The position numbers and the translations under genes were made by a program. Below the pieces are notes generated by a model that did no database searches, had not been told where the DNA came from, and saw only the letters and a list, made by a program, of their open reading frames with translations. This document shows, one piece after another, positions 1 to 13,200 of a stretch of 64,000 nucleotides of DNA; position 1 is the first letter of the stretch, and each line of letters begins with the position of its first letter. The stretch comes from Leptidea sinapis (taxonomy: Eukaryota; Arthropoda; Insecta; Lepidoptera; Pieridae): assembly GCF_905404315.1 (NCBI RefSeq), contig NC_066265.1, positions 11,889,501 through 11,953,500 on the forward strand, written 5' to 3'.

Positions 1-66
1 TGGTATACCGTCCTGGAAACAACAAGGAAGCTCCTTCCATATGCATAGTTTTGTACGTGGAAGTCA
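1..66 (-). mobile_element. Jockey-like LINE 3'-end fragment
   Basis: Matches the segment of this family that encodes the block FLPRTTKLWNELP and then VFPGRYD, here degraded and cut by the window edge. The same family recurs at 5417, 8058, 9363, 13105, 23117, 26425, 29715, 57870, 62668 and 62893. Confidence 0.6.
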
Positions 67-1076
67 GTAACACGACTAATGGTTTTTTTTCGTGGATAAT
101 TTCAGTCTAAGTAATAAATCTTCTGAGGTTAAATTAAACAAGGTGCATTTTGATCCAACCATTCGCGAACTCGAGAGAGGACTCTATAGAAGACACAAGT
201 TTGTTCCTGCACTGTTAGAGGAATCCCGAGACCTGGTTGGCCCGTGGATAATATAGATAACGCACGAAGCGGTAGCATCAGATAGACATTACATCAAAAA
301 GAATTCTAAATTTTGAGAAAATAAATCACCAAATAACACCGCGATAGGAAGCTCATTCCACAGCTTTGTCTGCAATTAAAGAAGAGATATAGACAATACC
401 TCCCAGGTAGTAAAAAAAATTTAATAATAATGTCCAACATGACAGCCAAGAGAAATTGCAATATTTTTAAGTCAAAACTTCTGACTTCTAATGTCATCTT
501 CATGACAGCCTCTTTCGACGTATATATGGGCGCAAATCGCCACCTACCGTCAATTGTTTGCAACTATTGATATTTATGTTTTAGTTCATTGTTAAAATGA
601 ATATATTATTGATATAATATCTGAAATATATATAATAAGATTTAAATACAAATAGCTATATGTAAACATAAAACTGTTATTTATTAAGGTCTAACTAATT
701 TAATAGACACTGTTTTGACTGTTTGAATTGTTTGAAGATGTTTCATGTTTTATTTATTGTTAAAATACTTAATTGAATGTGAAAATATTCAAATTAATTT
801 GTATTAGAATTAATATCGTTATTCTGTATCAAACTTTATTATTTTATGCATTAAGTCTTTCTTAATTGTATTTCGAAACTTGCTTGCAGCGCCATCTTCT
901 TACTTCGTAATGTTTGTTCAAATTAAATGAACAAACTATTATATAAATTATTTGAAGTTATATAAATTCACTAATACATTTATTGAGCTGTATTTAGGAA
1001 TTATTTTACAATACCTAATTGTATTTGTGTTTTAAAAGAAGTTGTATCTACTCTTTTTCATCTATTGTACGGAAGC

Positions 1077-1188
1077 TATAAAAGCGGTGGTTTTATGTAA
1101 ATACGGTTCATATCTATACTAGCAGTTGTGCTTCAATAAACTGAGAAATTATTAGTGTTGTATTTCTTCATGGTGGACCCTGGTCAAG
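1077..1188 (+). mobile_element. Possible LTR 3' half with primer-binding-like site
   Basis: TATAAAAG at 1077, then AATAAA at about 1134, an end in TTTCTTCA at 1170, and TGGTGGACCCTGG immediately after. That arrangement resembles the U3-R-U5 end of an LTR followed by a tRNA primer-binding site starting TGG. No internal gag/pol follows, so this is at best a truncated element. Confidence 0.25.
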
Positions 1189-1214
1189 GAAACCCTGGCG
1201 TAACGCCGACATAT

Positions 1215-2060
1215 ACCTACTAGGGCGAATCAACATGACACCTGGCCCAAATGTCGTTTGTGCAACGTAGTGTACAAAAAAGTTTTTATTTCCATTTTAC
1301 TTAATAGTATATTATTTATTAAATTTGTTACGCATGTATTTTGTTAAATTACATAGATGTATCTGTTTTAGTTAGTAATTTGTAGTTGACTTTCAATTTA
1401 TGGAAATTAAACAAAAATAAATAGTTATTAGTATTTTTTGTATTAGATTTATTTATTTACTTAGTTAATTATATTTAGTTAAAAAGTAACATCTTTTTTA
1501 CCATCATACTGAATCGTAATTTCATGGATTTCTACTATTCCAGATATTATATCGCTATCATTAACATCTATTAAAATATCTTTGTATATCGATAAAAAAC
1601 GTCCAAACTTAAAAATGACAAATAAAAATTAAAAAAGTACAATCATGTCCCTAATTATTTTAAAAGTATTTCATTAAAACAAAAACTTATCAAATATCTT
1701 ATAACATATAACAGCAAGGGAATAACTCGAATATTTTAGAGCGCAAAGACACGTGCAACGTATCTGCTATGCTATCGCTTAGTGTGTACAAGTTATAACA
1801 GTTAATCACGGACTAGTAAAAAAATAAGGACTCCGTGTCACCTTACATAACAGTGTAGCACCAAAAGAAGCTGATTAACGTGTAAATACATAGCTCCACG
1901 CACACACTTACACTACTACAGGCCGATAGGCGGTCATTATGAGAATTGTCATCGTCTGTGACAGATCAGTTTGCGTCTCAATAAAATATTTTAAAAATGC
2001 CGTCGTGCGTTGTGAAAAAGTGTAAAAACGATACTATATAAGTATTTGTGGTCATAAATG
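1215..2060 (+). mobile_element. Dispersed element with THAP-like N-terminal remnant
   Basis: The stretch starting GCGAATCAACATGACACCTG recurs inverted near 28340-28700 in PEBP intron 3, including the later block GCTATCGCTTAGTGTGTA. Near its right side an ATG at 1997 opens MPSCVVKKCKNDTI and then stops. That is the start expected of a THAP zinc finger (Cys-x4-Cys), a domain found in P-element-type transposases and domesticated relatives. The family call is inference; coding potential is lost. Confidence 0.4.
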
Positions 2061-2221
2061 ATTTAAGGGAGAAAAACTTGTATAACTAGTATCCCCCGTA
2101 ACCGCACACACACTAGCATAACGGTGCTTCACTTGCTAATATCACTGCGCGGATTCCTTCTTTTTTTACTCGTCCGTGCAGTTAATATAAAATGTTACAG
2201 CAAAAAAACATTAACCATTAC

Positions 2222-2997
2222 TGTTTTCCAATAGACTATTTTCCTGCGCTAGAGTGCATTATGCGGCATAATGTTCAACGTTGAGTGTTCCAACTACAGC
2301 AATGCTTCGCACCATCGAGCACTCTCAAAAGTACCTACTACTTTCGCGTGATGAGTAGAATACATACTCAGTGGCAGAAAATTAACGTGTGTTTTTTCTA
2401 TAAGTAGGCATTGATCCAAATTTTATTTTCTATCGGTAGTAAAGCATTCGTTTCGTCGTAGTTTTTTAGAAATAATAAAACTTGTTTCAGACTGTGTTGA
2501 AAAAAAAGGTAAGTACTTACGGATAAAGGTACAAATTTACCGAAAAATGATTAAAATATTCTTCGTTTATTGTATTTTGGTTTGAAATGATGGTCTTGTT
2601 ACCAATGCTCTAAATAAATAAAACTAAAACTAATGAAAGTATAGGTGAACATTGAATATTTAATTTTAAATACCACATTTAAAATGTGAAAACAATTTCA
2701 TTTTAGAATTCTAAAGTATACACAAATTTATTGAACAGAAGTATACTTTTGTCAACATTGCAATGGCTTGATCCATAATTTTTTTGTGGAAATGAATATA
2801 TTTATCAAAATGAAGAAGACAACATCTTATTTTCTTATTAGATTGCTAACTCTATGAATATTTTTTTTCAACACTGAACTTAGTACACACGCACTCTGCT
2901 GGTGCATTTTAAAACTAATTCATGTTCCAATTGAGCATCAGCACAATCTGGCATTGTGCGGCACTGAGTGCATTATGCCCAGTAATTGGAAAACTAC
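2222..2997. repeat. Possible non-autonomous DNA element with inverted ends
   Basis: The left end GTTTTCCAATAGACT with GAGTGCATTATGCGGCATAA is mirrored at the right end by GTTTTCCAATTACTGGGCATAATGCACTC read on the minus strand in blocks. The interior is AT-rich with no coding. Boundaries are approximate. Confidence 0.4.
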
Positions 2998-3030
2998 GCA
3001 TGTTAATATTAAATTCTCTAATAGTTATTT

Positions 3031-3151
3031 ATGCAACTGTTGTGTAATAAGGGGTATTAAAACACGAATGTGGATTTATCACACGAGGCGAAGCCGAGTG
3101 TGATAATAGTATCACATGAGTGTTTTAATACCTAATTATCAACAGTTGCAT
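3031..3151. repeat. Palindromic MITE (121 bp)
   Basis: Near-perfect hairpin: ATGCAACTGTTG at the left and CAACAGTTGCAT at the right, with inner arms ATTAAAACAC and GTGTTTTAAT. A second copy lies at 41985-42079, also directly left of the same larger element. Confidence 0.75.
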
Positions 3152-3158
3152 ACAAGAC

Positions 3159-3747
3159 TTTATCTACACCCAGAATATGAATCCTCTAAAAGATTCTGGA
3201 ACATTTAGCTTACTGCTAACATTAAAACACCAGTCCTAGTAGTAACCTAATATCGTTCATTACTGATTATATACAAATAAACTAAGTATTAATGAAACAA
3301 TTATTTATTTTAGTAGTAATTTACATTTAGTATAGTGCAATAATTAAAATTCACTCGAATATAATGTTCTTTTGCAGCGTTTAAAATGAATCGCTCATTT
3401 TTTGTAAACAAAACAATAAAAATATCGAAGAAAAATGGCGGGGATTCGAATAACCTACTTTTTTTTACGTTCTGGGAGTGTGGAGCGCGCGTAAACGAAA
3501 ATGTTCTTTTTTTGAAATTCATACAGATACCACGCATCGAGTAATAAGAATGTGGCTGTATGTTGAAACTCTTTGCGCATGAAGGGATAAAAAAAACATA
3601 GGAGTGTTGTTATAAAATTCAGTAGAACATTACAACACTCTTTCGGGTGATGTAATGGTTATTAGAACATTGGGTATTTTAATGTTGGCAATAAGCTAAC
3701 TGTTTCAGAATCTTTAATAGAGGATTGAAAGCATGGGTGTAGATAAA
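3159..3747. mobile_element. TIR DNA element with about 40-bp inverted repeats
   Basis: Begins TTTATCTACACCC with AATCCTCTAAAAGATTCTG close behind, and ends in CAGAATCTTTAATAGAGGATT then GGGTGTAGATAAA, its inverse. There is no intact transposase. A related copy spans 42087-42534 in Gr-A intron 2. Confidence 0.7.
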
Positions 3748-4256
3748 TGAATAAATATAACTCCAAAGTTAATTATTATTATCGCCGATACTAACAAAAT
3801 TTATAGCTCTGTAGAGAAGTTACAGATCTGGTGTCCGATTGGTTGCGCAACCAATTTGATGGCATGACAAGACGGCCAAGGAGTTCACTTGATTGTAAGT
3901 GATAGGCCCTATTGATTTTACCCCGAAATTCAGGGTATCAAGTTCGTGAATGCTCATGCTTGATTGCTGAGTGCATCAAGAAATAATGTGAATTTCCCTA
4001 AAAAAACTAATGTTAAATTTCAATTATATCTAATGCATTAAAACTAATTTATTTCAATGTTATATAGTATAGTATATATACTTAGTCGTAACATAGAAAA
4101 TTACACTATTAAATGTCTTATATTGTGCAATCTCACTACACTGAAAGTATTTACAATACTTAGTCCCGCGTTTTCAATTTATTCACACAAGTATTTCCTG
4201 TAGTTCTTAAGCTTTCCGTGTCACATGGCTAGTGGGTCAGCCATCTCGGCTGTATG

Positions 4257-7200
4257 CTATGGCTGTTCCTTAACTTCAGGTAGTGACTCCTTGTCATTAT
4301 CTTTCTCGTCATCATAGAACTCGTTCTTGGCATCTACAGTTTTGTCTGCTTCTTCTTGGCTTATCCGAATGTCTGGGTCAGGTTCATCTCTAAGCCTTTC
4401 TTCTTCTGGGAAGAAATCACCTAAAAACGAACAATTTAACCCTATAATATATATAAGTCTTACAAGACCTATTTGAGATAAAATTAAATAATAATACATT
4501 TTCGTCAAATTTAGTAACAATATTTTCCGCAAGTGTTACGGATATTCGCATCCGCATATGCGGAACATTCGCATTAATTCAGAAATCCGCATCTATTGAT
4601 ATGGATCTATTACGGATGCGGATCTGCAACAAGACCTGCAAAGTGGGCGGGGCTAGAGTGGCATGTGCCTCGCGCGTCCTTGCTAGTAGCTATCTTCGTT
4701 CGTTGACCAATAGTAAGGCACACATTGGTGACAAGATCCTGCAGGTTTTGTTTGTTTGTATTGGGTTAGTGTTTGTTAACTGTATGTACCTATATTAGGT
4801 GAAAAAGATAAAAATGCCACCACCAATAAAGTACTATTTGGACATATTTAAAATTGGACAAAAATTATATGGAGAAATTTGAATGCAATATATATAATTC
4901 CCCGATTGTTGAATAAAACTACTGAAAAAAGTTTCTTTATACAAATGATTTAAGTTTTCTTTAGTGTTAATTCCGCCAATATTTGTTTTTAAAACAATTC
5001 GACACGTGTTTCGCCTCTACACGAGGCATCCTCAGGACGTGTTGTCTCGCAAAAATCTGGCACGAGACTACTAAAGAAAACTTAAATCATTTGTATAATT
5101 ATGGATTTCCGCAAAGTAACGCCTAATTCAATAAATTTTCAAGTTTCTTTATGTTTTTTAAATAAAAGTATTTATATATATGAGATTTTTTTATGTTTTA
5201 TAGGCTATAACTATTAAATACGATCATAAATGGTTTACTTTTGTTTGCTAGTATTTAATAAAAACATAAAAAAATTAGAACGATTTTCAATTATGGACTT
5301 AAAATTTAAACATCTTTAAAAAAATCCGCATTCGTGTCCGCGGATGTCAAAAAATTTGCATCCGCAACAACCCTCGTCTAGTGTAAGACTATTTTGCGTG
5401 AAAAATAAAATGGGTAATTTTTTTTATGGAATAGGAAGACAAACGAGCGTACGGGTCACCTGGTGTTAAGTGATCACCGCCGCCCACATTCTCTTGCAAC
5501 ACCAGAGGAATCACAAGAGCGTTGCCAGCAAGGAAGTTGTACGCGCTTTTTGAAGGTACCCATGTATCGTCCCGGAAACACCGCACAAGGAAGCTCATTC
5601 CACACCATTATGTACGAGAACAAATATTCAATCTAAACTCTGCACTTGTTTTTATTATTGTCAAGCATGACGTCATAGTCCATGACAACCAAGCCCGCGA
5701 AGATAGCATGCGTTTAAAGCATCCGCGTCGATTGGCAATTTTTAACAAATTTAAAAAAAAATGTGCAAGTGAATCATTTTACGTTTAATATTTTTTTATT
5801 ATTTACCGACGTAATTAACCCATTAAAAATATGTGCGCGTTAGGCGATTCTTAGATTTCATGAAGGCTCTTCAACATTAAAATAACATATAAAATGTTTT
5901 AATGTGCGTGCGTTTTCTAAAAATAGAGGTTAACAGTTCGCCGCCTTTTTGACGTTTTTACAGCTGTCACAGTCTAGACGAATTAAATAACTAAGTTACT
6001 TTAAAAAACATTCAATACCTACTATTCTAAATAATAATTTTCTACCATTCTTTCATTTCATGCCCCAATAATCCTTATTATTAATTATTATAATTTAACT
6101 TATCAACTAAGTTATAACTTTGTTATTATTTAGTTTAATTAAAAAAAATATATAATACCTGGAACATGTGTCATTTGTACGGCGGGTGAATGTTGTAACA
6201 TCTTGAGATTATCATAAACATACTTGGTGATCGCTTCAAGGTATTGCTTGCTGTTCGCGTTTTGAGAGCTAAAATACGAAAACAGTCATAAATAATACTG
6301 CTTCACTGCTGAGAAAGGCGCCATTGTGGTTTCCATAATCTAGCCAGCATCCTGTGCAAAGGAGCCTTCCTAATTACGTAGAATAATATATCAAACAACC
6401 ACTCATGATATATACAGCGGTGGATTTACACTAGGGGCAGTTGGGGCAAGTGCCCAGGGTGGCAAAATTTTGAAAGAGAAAAAATTTTTTTTAGTCTTAT
6501 CAAGATTGCTCAATGTAATTAATTAATTCTGTTACTTAATAATTTTTGGTTTAATTGATAATTCAAGAAATTCAATTTATCCATTATTTGTAAATTATAA
6601 TTTTGGCACGTTTAGTGAAAATTAATAATTATATTTTATATTATAAAAACATTAATAGTTTCTGCAGTAAATTAGTTATTTCAGTTTTGAAAAATAAAAT
6701 ATATAACATATAAGTTTAAGTAAAATTCCAGTATTGGGGCGAATTTTTTTCCGGTGCCCAGGGGCAGCATTACGTTTAAATCCGGCCCTGGATATACAGG
6801 TGTCCCAAAGTTATGGGACATGAAGGGAAAGTACCTTAAATATCGAAGATAGGCTATTTTACTGAATGAAGACTTTATGTTATTTTTAAAAGTTAGTACT
6901 TCTGCATTCAAAGATTTTCTAAAAAATACTTGCCTCGTCTGGGAATCGAACCGATTTAAATGTAAATAAAAACACCCATTCTTTTATGATGCCAATCGAA
7001 AGAATGGCCAAAAACTAATAACTCTTCTTAAGTAACATAGTATTTTAAAAGAAAGGAACAACTTAAAATGAATGTTTTCCTACTTGGATTGGTACGAATG
7101 AACCGATTAGATGGCCGGCCAGATCCCCGGGTTTTTACACCATTAGATTTCTTCTTTTGGGGATACGTGAAAGATATGCTATACAAAAAGCGATACGAGA

Positions 7201-10200
7201 ACGTGGGCGAGTTACAAACAGAATTGTGCCATATCATATCGAGTATTCACCATAAACCCAGCAGCGGACTCATTAAAAGATTGGCGATTTGCGTAAGACA
7301 AGAGGGATCACATTTTGAGCATTTAATTAATTAATTTACAAAAAATACCCACTTAATTGACTACTTTCTTTTAAAATACTATGTTACTTAAGAAGAGTTA
7401 TTAGTTTTTGGCCATTCTTTCGATTGGCATCATAAGAGTAGGGGTGTTTTTTTTTACATTTAAGTCGGTTAGATTCCCAGACGAGGCAAGTAATTTTTAG
7501 AAAATCTTTGAATGCAGAAGTACTAACTTTTAAAATAATATAAAGTCTTCTTTCAGTAAAATAGCCTATCTTCGATATTTGAGGTACTTTCCCTTCATGT
7601 CCAATAACTTTGGGACACCTGTATAAATAGATACATACGACACAGATTAAAAAACAATATTAACCTATGAACCAATTGAAAAAATTCTTTATATGTATGT
7701 GGAAGAAATAATGCTACAGAACAGTACATACGTGGAGACTTCTGGATGCAATTGGAAGTCGGGGGCAAAGAACTCCAAATACTCGGTGTATGGCAACTCG
7801 TTAGATATGTCCTCGTCGATCAGGAGTGATGTCTCATAGGTCCAGCACCTCGCTACGTTCCGGAGTGTGTAACTGAATTAAAATTATTATTAGTAACTAT
7901 CGTACTATCTGGACGACGTTCTATACATACAGACACATCACGAGCACGTGAAAAGAACGTACAAGATACTCAACGGCTGCCGCTCTTTTCAATCAATAGA
8001 GTATTTTACAAATTGCTGTAATATACAGAATTTGTTTGTAAAGTGCTGCATTCAATATTTTTTTTATAAAATAGGAAGACAAACGAGCGTACGAGTCACC
8101 GGGTGTTAAGTGATCACCGCCGCCAACATTCTCTTGCAACACCAGAGGAATTACAAGAGCGTTGCCGGCCTTTAAGGAAGGTGTACGCGCTTTTTTGAAG
8201 GTACCCATGTCGTATCGTCCCGGAAACACTGCACAAGGAAGCTCAATCCACAGCTTTGTAGTACGTGGAAGAAAGCTCCTTGAAAACTGCACTGTGGAGG
8301 ACCGCCACACATCCAGATGGTGGGGATGATATCCTAACTTGTGGCGTGTCGTGCGAAGGTGGAATTATAATAATATATAAGATATATAAATCGTATTCAA
8401 AGTTAAAAGCGATAATATAATATTTCATAAAAAGTTATAGTTACTTAATAATTTGTTATGTTTTTAAAGTGATAACCCACTTCTGTGATTAATTACACAA
8501 ATAAAATTGCGTGCGTACAAAGTACACAAGTCAGAAGTGAAACCAGTATTGTGCATAAGCCTCTAAACTGCATATGAAGTCCTGGTACATGTTGCTAGAA
8601 TGACATATGATTTCAACGACTATGAAAGACATTACTATTACCGCTACCAAATTTATGTTCTCCTGGTGTCTATGTAGTAAAACGTTGTGCGCATGACGTT
8701 ATTAAGGTACTCGCGTCATACTTATGACAAACTCTTCTTCAACTATGATCGCCTGGTACCAAAACACTGTATAATGCTCACTATCTCATTTTCTCCCACT
8801 TTTCTTATGAATTTATGTGTCTGTCTCTTTTTACTGTCGCCCTTTTTCGTTTCATCGACTTTCAAATCACAACGATGCTAAAGAAGTTCTCACTTCAATA
8901 GTATGCATAATATTATGCAAATATTTCTGTCTCATTATTTGCCTGTCGTTTTTTCCGTTGCATCCGGTTTGAAATCACAAAGATTCTAAAGCAGTTCAAC
9001 TTGAAAAATTGTTTTCAGTTTTATTTGTGTAATCAATCCCAGAAGCGAGAGATATCACTTTAAAACATAACAATTTTTTTAGATTTGCAAGAGCGACATC
9101 TCAAGTCAATTTTCTAATATGCAAAAATTGAGTTTGAGCAGGTTATGAACTGTAAAGAAGATCCTGTAGATGAAGCCACAACCTGAGAGTTGAACTAAGC
9201 ATAAAAGCTTTTTATCAACGATACATCAATCGAACGGTTGGATCAGTTGGAAAGAACGCTCGCACGGAACGCGAGAATTCGCGGGTTCAAGACCCGCATC
9301 GTTCACAAAATTTTGTTTTAAGTTTTGTGTTTTAGTTTCTTTTTTATTCAAACATATTTACTTTTTTTTTGGAATAAGAGGACAAACGAGCGTACGGGTC
9401 ACCTGGTGTTAAGTGATTACCGCCGCTCACATTCTCTTGCAACACCAGAGGAATAATAAGAGCGTTGCCGGCCTGTAAGGAAGGTTTACGCGCTTTTTTT
9501 GAAGGTACTCATGTCGTATCGTCCCGGAAACACCGCACAAAGAAGCTCATTCCACTGCTTTGTAGTACGTGGAAGATAACTCCTTGTAAACCGCACTGTG
9601 GAGGACCGCCACACATCCAGATGGTGGGGATGATATCCTAACTTGTGGCGTGTCGTGCGAAGTTGGAATTAAGCGGCAGGAATCAAGTTAAACAGCTCTT
9701 CGGAACACTCCCCGTGATAAAATCCACCTACCCTCCGCCACCAACAACAAGTGTCGGTACGTTAAGATTCTTGACAAACTTGACGCATTCCCCGTGTCCA
9801 CGCGTTGACAGGGAGAAGCAACCGAGTCTGTCGCCAGCGAGGGAATCGGCGCCACACTGCAGCACTATCGCCGTAGGACGGTAGAACTCCATCACATTTG
9901 ATATCACCGGCTTGAAAACCTGAAATTTAAATTCAACAGACTGGTTTATGTCTACATAGATATAAAATTGGATTTGTTTTGTGAGAATTATCAAAATAAG
10001 AATATAACCCTGATCACAAATACGATAAATGGACCAATCATCGCTTTCCTTGTTATATAGAATTCGATAGGCCCCCCAGTGTTGCTACATTCGAAAATAA
10101 GGCTCTATCGGAAATTCAAAATTACTACAGTAACCCTCACTGTGCGGGCACTTATTCCATTTGACCGCATACAATGAATCATCGACAATCAAGTCATCTC

Positions 10201-13200
10201 CGATCGGCTTGATTCTTTGGCGTAGAGATTTGATTCCTCTCTGCTTTTGCTACTGCATGTTTACAGGGAGTGCTCAAAGGAGCTGTTCGGGTTATAACCA
10301 GCGGCAGAATTCCACCACCGGACATTGCAACAAATGCTAAATACCATCCGGATCACATACATCTGACATTCTACAACCGCGTGTCATGCAAAAATTGTCT
10401 TGCCTCGCACAGCCACTTTGTAAAATCAATCACAGGCTGCTGTTTTCCCGAACCAATGCGACTTAGGAACCTTTTAGAATAGAGCACATAAGGACCGGCA
10501 ATGTCTTGCGCATGTCCATATCCACTGTCACATCAAGTGAGTCTCTTGCCTGTTTCCCCCCTCTTATATAAAAAGGCAAGATAATAAAATACTCACAAAT
10601 TACAGCTGTATACACACTTCCCGTTTGACAAGCCCATTGTTCAAATGGAATATTTTTATCTGCTTACTAAATAACCGGTAGGTGGGACTATCTGAACTGG
10701 GTCCGTTGCATATTTATTAATTTATTTAGTTTTTTTTTTGGGGTTACAGCACTTAAATCCGTAGATTTATTGTGCCTTCTACTTGGTTTCAGACACACAT
10801 TCTGACAATGTGTAAAACCGTATCTAAATTAAGTCCTGAAAGAGTTTCAAGTGGGGTAGGTCATCTGATAAGATTAAGAGGGCTTTAAGGCACATAATTC
10901 ACAAGGTTTTTTTAATTCTGATGGTGAAATTTGGCTATGGGCCTGTTTACCTTACAATGGCAATAAAAGGAAAGAAACCTGTGTTGATTTATATTGAACT
11001 TTTACCTAAGTTAGCTATATATTCCACCTCCAATTGTAGTCCCACCGGAGTAGCTAAACCTGCGTTTGGCCCGAAAAAAGATCCAATACCTATCTGCTTC
11101 ACAGTGTTCCTGATTCTAAAAGTCTGTGGATTAGTGATTCCCCAAAACAATAGTAGAGTTCAGGTCCAGTAAAAAGGGGAGGGTGATCATTCCTTAGCTG
11201 AAAATCTGACTTGCTGTCAGATTATTAGACATTAAAGTACATGTCATTCACAAGAAAATCTGGTACATGGGATGTATCAGGTGTCCGGTGCCTATTATCA
11301 ATGCCTTCTTATGTTTAAAGGTGACAAGACCAGTCGAAGTGACATGGCAAAATTCTGAACAGTGTCAGGTGAACATTTCCACTGGATTGTCCACCACTCA
11401 CAAATGTTAGGACTGCGAAATGGAGATTTCAGGAGGCAGTCCTATGAATATCGCCAAATCTTGAAGAAAAAGATTGGTAGTGCAAAATTATGTTAATAAC
11501 TGACAAGTCTGTTATTCATTCATTATTGGACTCGGTAAAGTAGGTTTGCTTTATCGTAATGGATATAATAGGTATATACCTGTACATAGCTCTGGTCATC
11601 AATGCCTTCTTTAAGTGGCACATTGACAGAAAAATATCTGCCACTCTCAGCTCCAATTTCATACATGTCACCGGTACCAGGGAAAAAGTAGCTGCCATAT
11701 TTGTGAAAGCTTACAGTCATAACTCTGTCAGTCAGATAGAAAGCTTCTTGGACTCCATCACCATGATGGACATCGATGTCGATGTACAGCACTCTTGGAT
11801 GATATTTAAGCAACTCCAAAATTGCAATCACAATGTCATTCACGTAACAAAAACCTGTGAAATAATATAAAGTGTATTTATTTATTTAATTTAATTTGCT
11901 CATTAATTGGGATTCATTGCAGCAAATTAGCTAAACTCGTAAAATATTTCTTTTAAATAAGTGAATCTACCATATGTTCGGGAAAACTTGAGCTCGTGAG
12001 AAGAACATACAACAAACTCAACAGCCACTCTCTTCAATCAAACGAGTATTTTACAAAGGCTGTGATATACAAATCAAATTAGTTTGTAAGGTGCTGCATC
12101 CGTTATATGAATCATGTTTAAATAATATATTTCATAAAAAGTAATAAAGAATAAACTATAAATAAAAATTATTGTATATTGGATGCATCAACATTAAGAG
12201 CTTGAATTTGTTATTGGTATAAGGATGCTTCGTGAACATGATGGTCATAATTACTGTCATAATTAGTAATTGCAATTTAATTACATCAATACAAGTACTA
12301 ACCTGATGGTTCAAACTTCTTGGCATGGTGCAATCCACCCGACCAATTGATTGCAATATCACATACATTATTATTTAGTTTCATTGCTCCCTCTAGTGAA
12401 GCGCCAGTGTACATTGAACAAAAATCAAACAGGCCTTCAAACACAGGACAATCATCTCCTACATTATAATGAAGTAAGTCCTTTGAATAACCTGGTAAAG
12501 ATAAAATCAAACTTTAATAATATAACCTCAAAAGAAAGTCAATAGTCATTAATTCAGTACTGTGTGAGTAATTTTATTTATTTATCTCTTCTTCTATTGA
12601 GATACTATACATGGCATTGAGCGAGAGGTTTAAAGTGTCTGAAGATAGGCATGTACAGAGAGCCCAGTGGCTAATCCATATTGAGATAGGTACTATACAT
12701 GGCATCGAGGGAGAGGTTTAAAGTGTCTGAAGATTGGCATGTACAGTAAGCCCAGTGGCTAATCCATAAATTCCCAGGCTTCTAGAATCAAACATATATA
12801 GAACCACATGAATCTGGCCAATTACAAGTTTTCTAAGCTGTAGACTAAAAGTTTTTCTTTAAGTGAATATAGGTTTCTTCCATGTGAGACATCTATCCAA
12901 ATGGAGACCAAGGATTTTTCAAGGCCATGTAGCAACTTCATTTAGGCTTTTCTGTTCCATAACAGATACAACTCTATAGCTGGTAGGTTGATGTGTATAT
13001 TAGCTATAAGGCAGGACCCATCATGCATCATACTCCAGCATGTTTCTCATGTAATGAGGTTCTGTCTTTGCCATGTTTGAGATAAAAGTGGTGCTGATTT
13101 AGATATGTGGATGTGTGGTGGTCGTCCACAGTGCGGTTTTCAAGGAGCGTTCTTCCACTTACTAGAAAGTTGTGGAACAAACTTCCTTGTGATGTGTTTC

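Noticed and set aside
9232..9306. Possible functional tRNA gene
   Set aside because: Cloverleaf arms are imperfect, and the same core recurs with a shared SINE leader and tail.
11559..11870. 103-codon plus-strand open frame
   Set aside because: Antisense shadow of HDAC3 exon 3.
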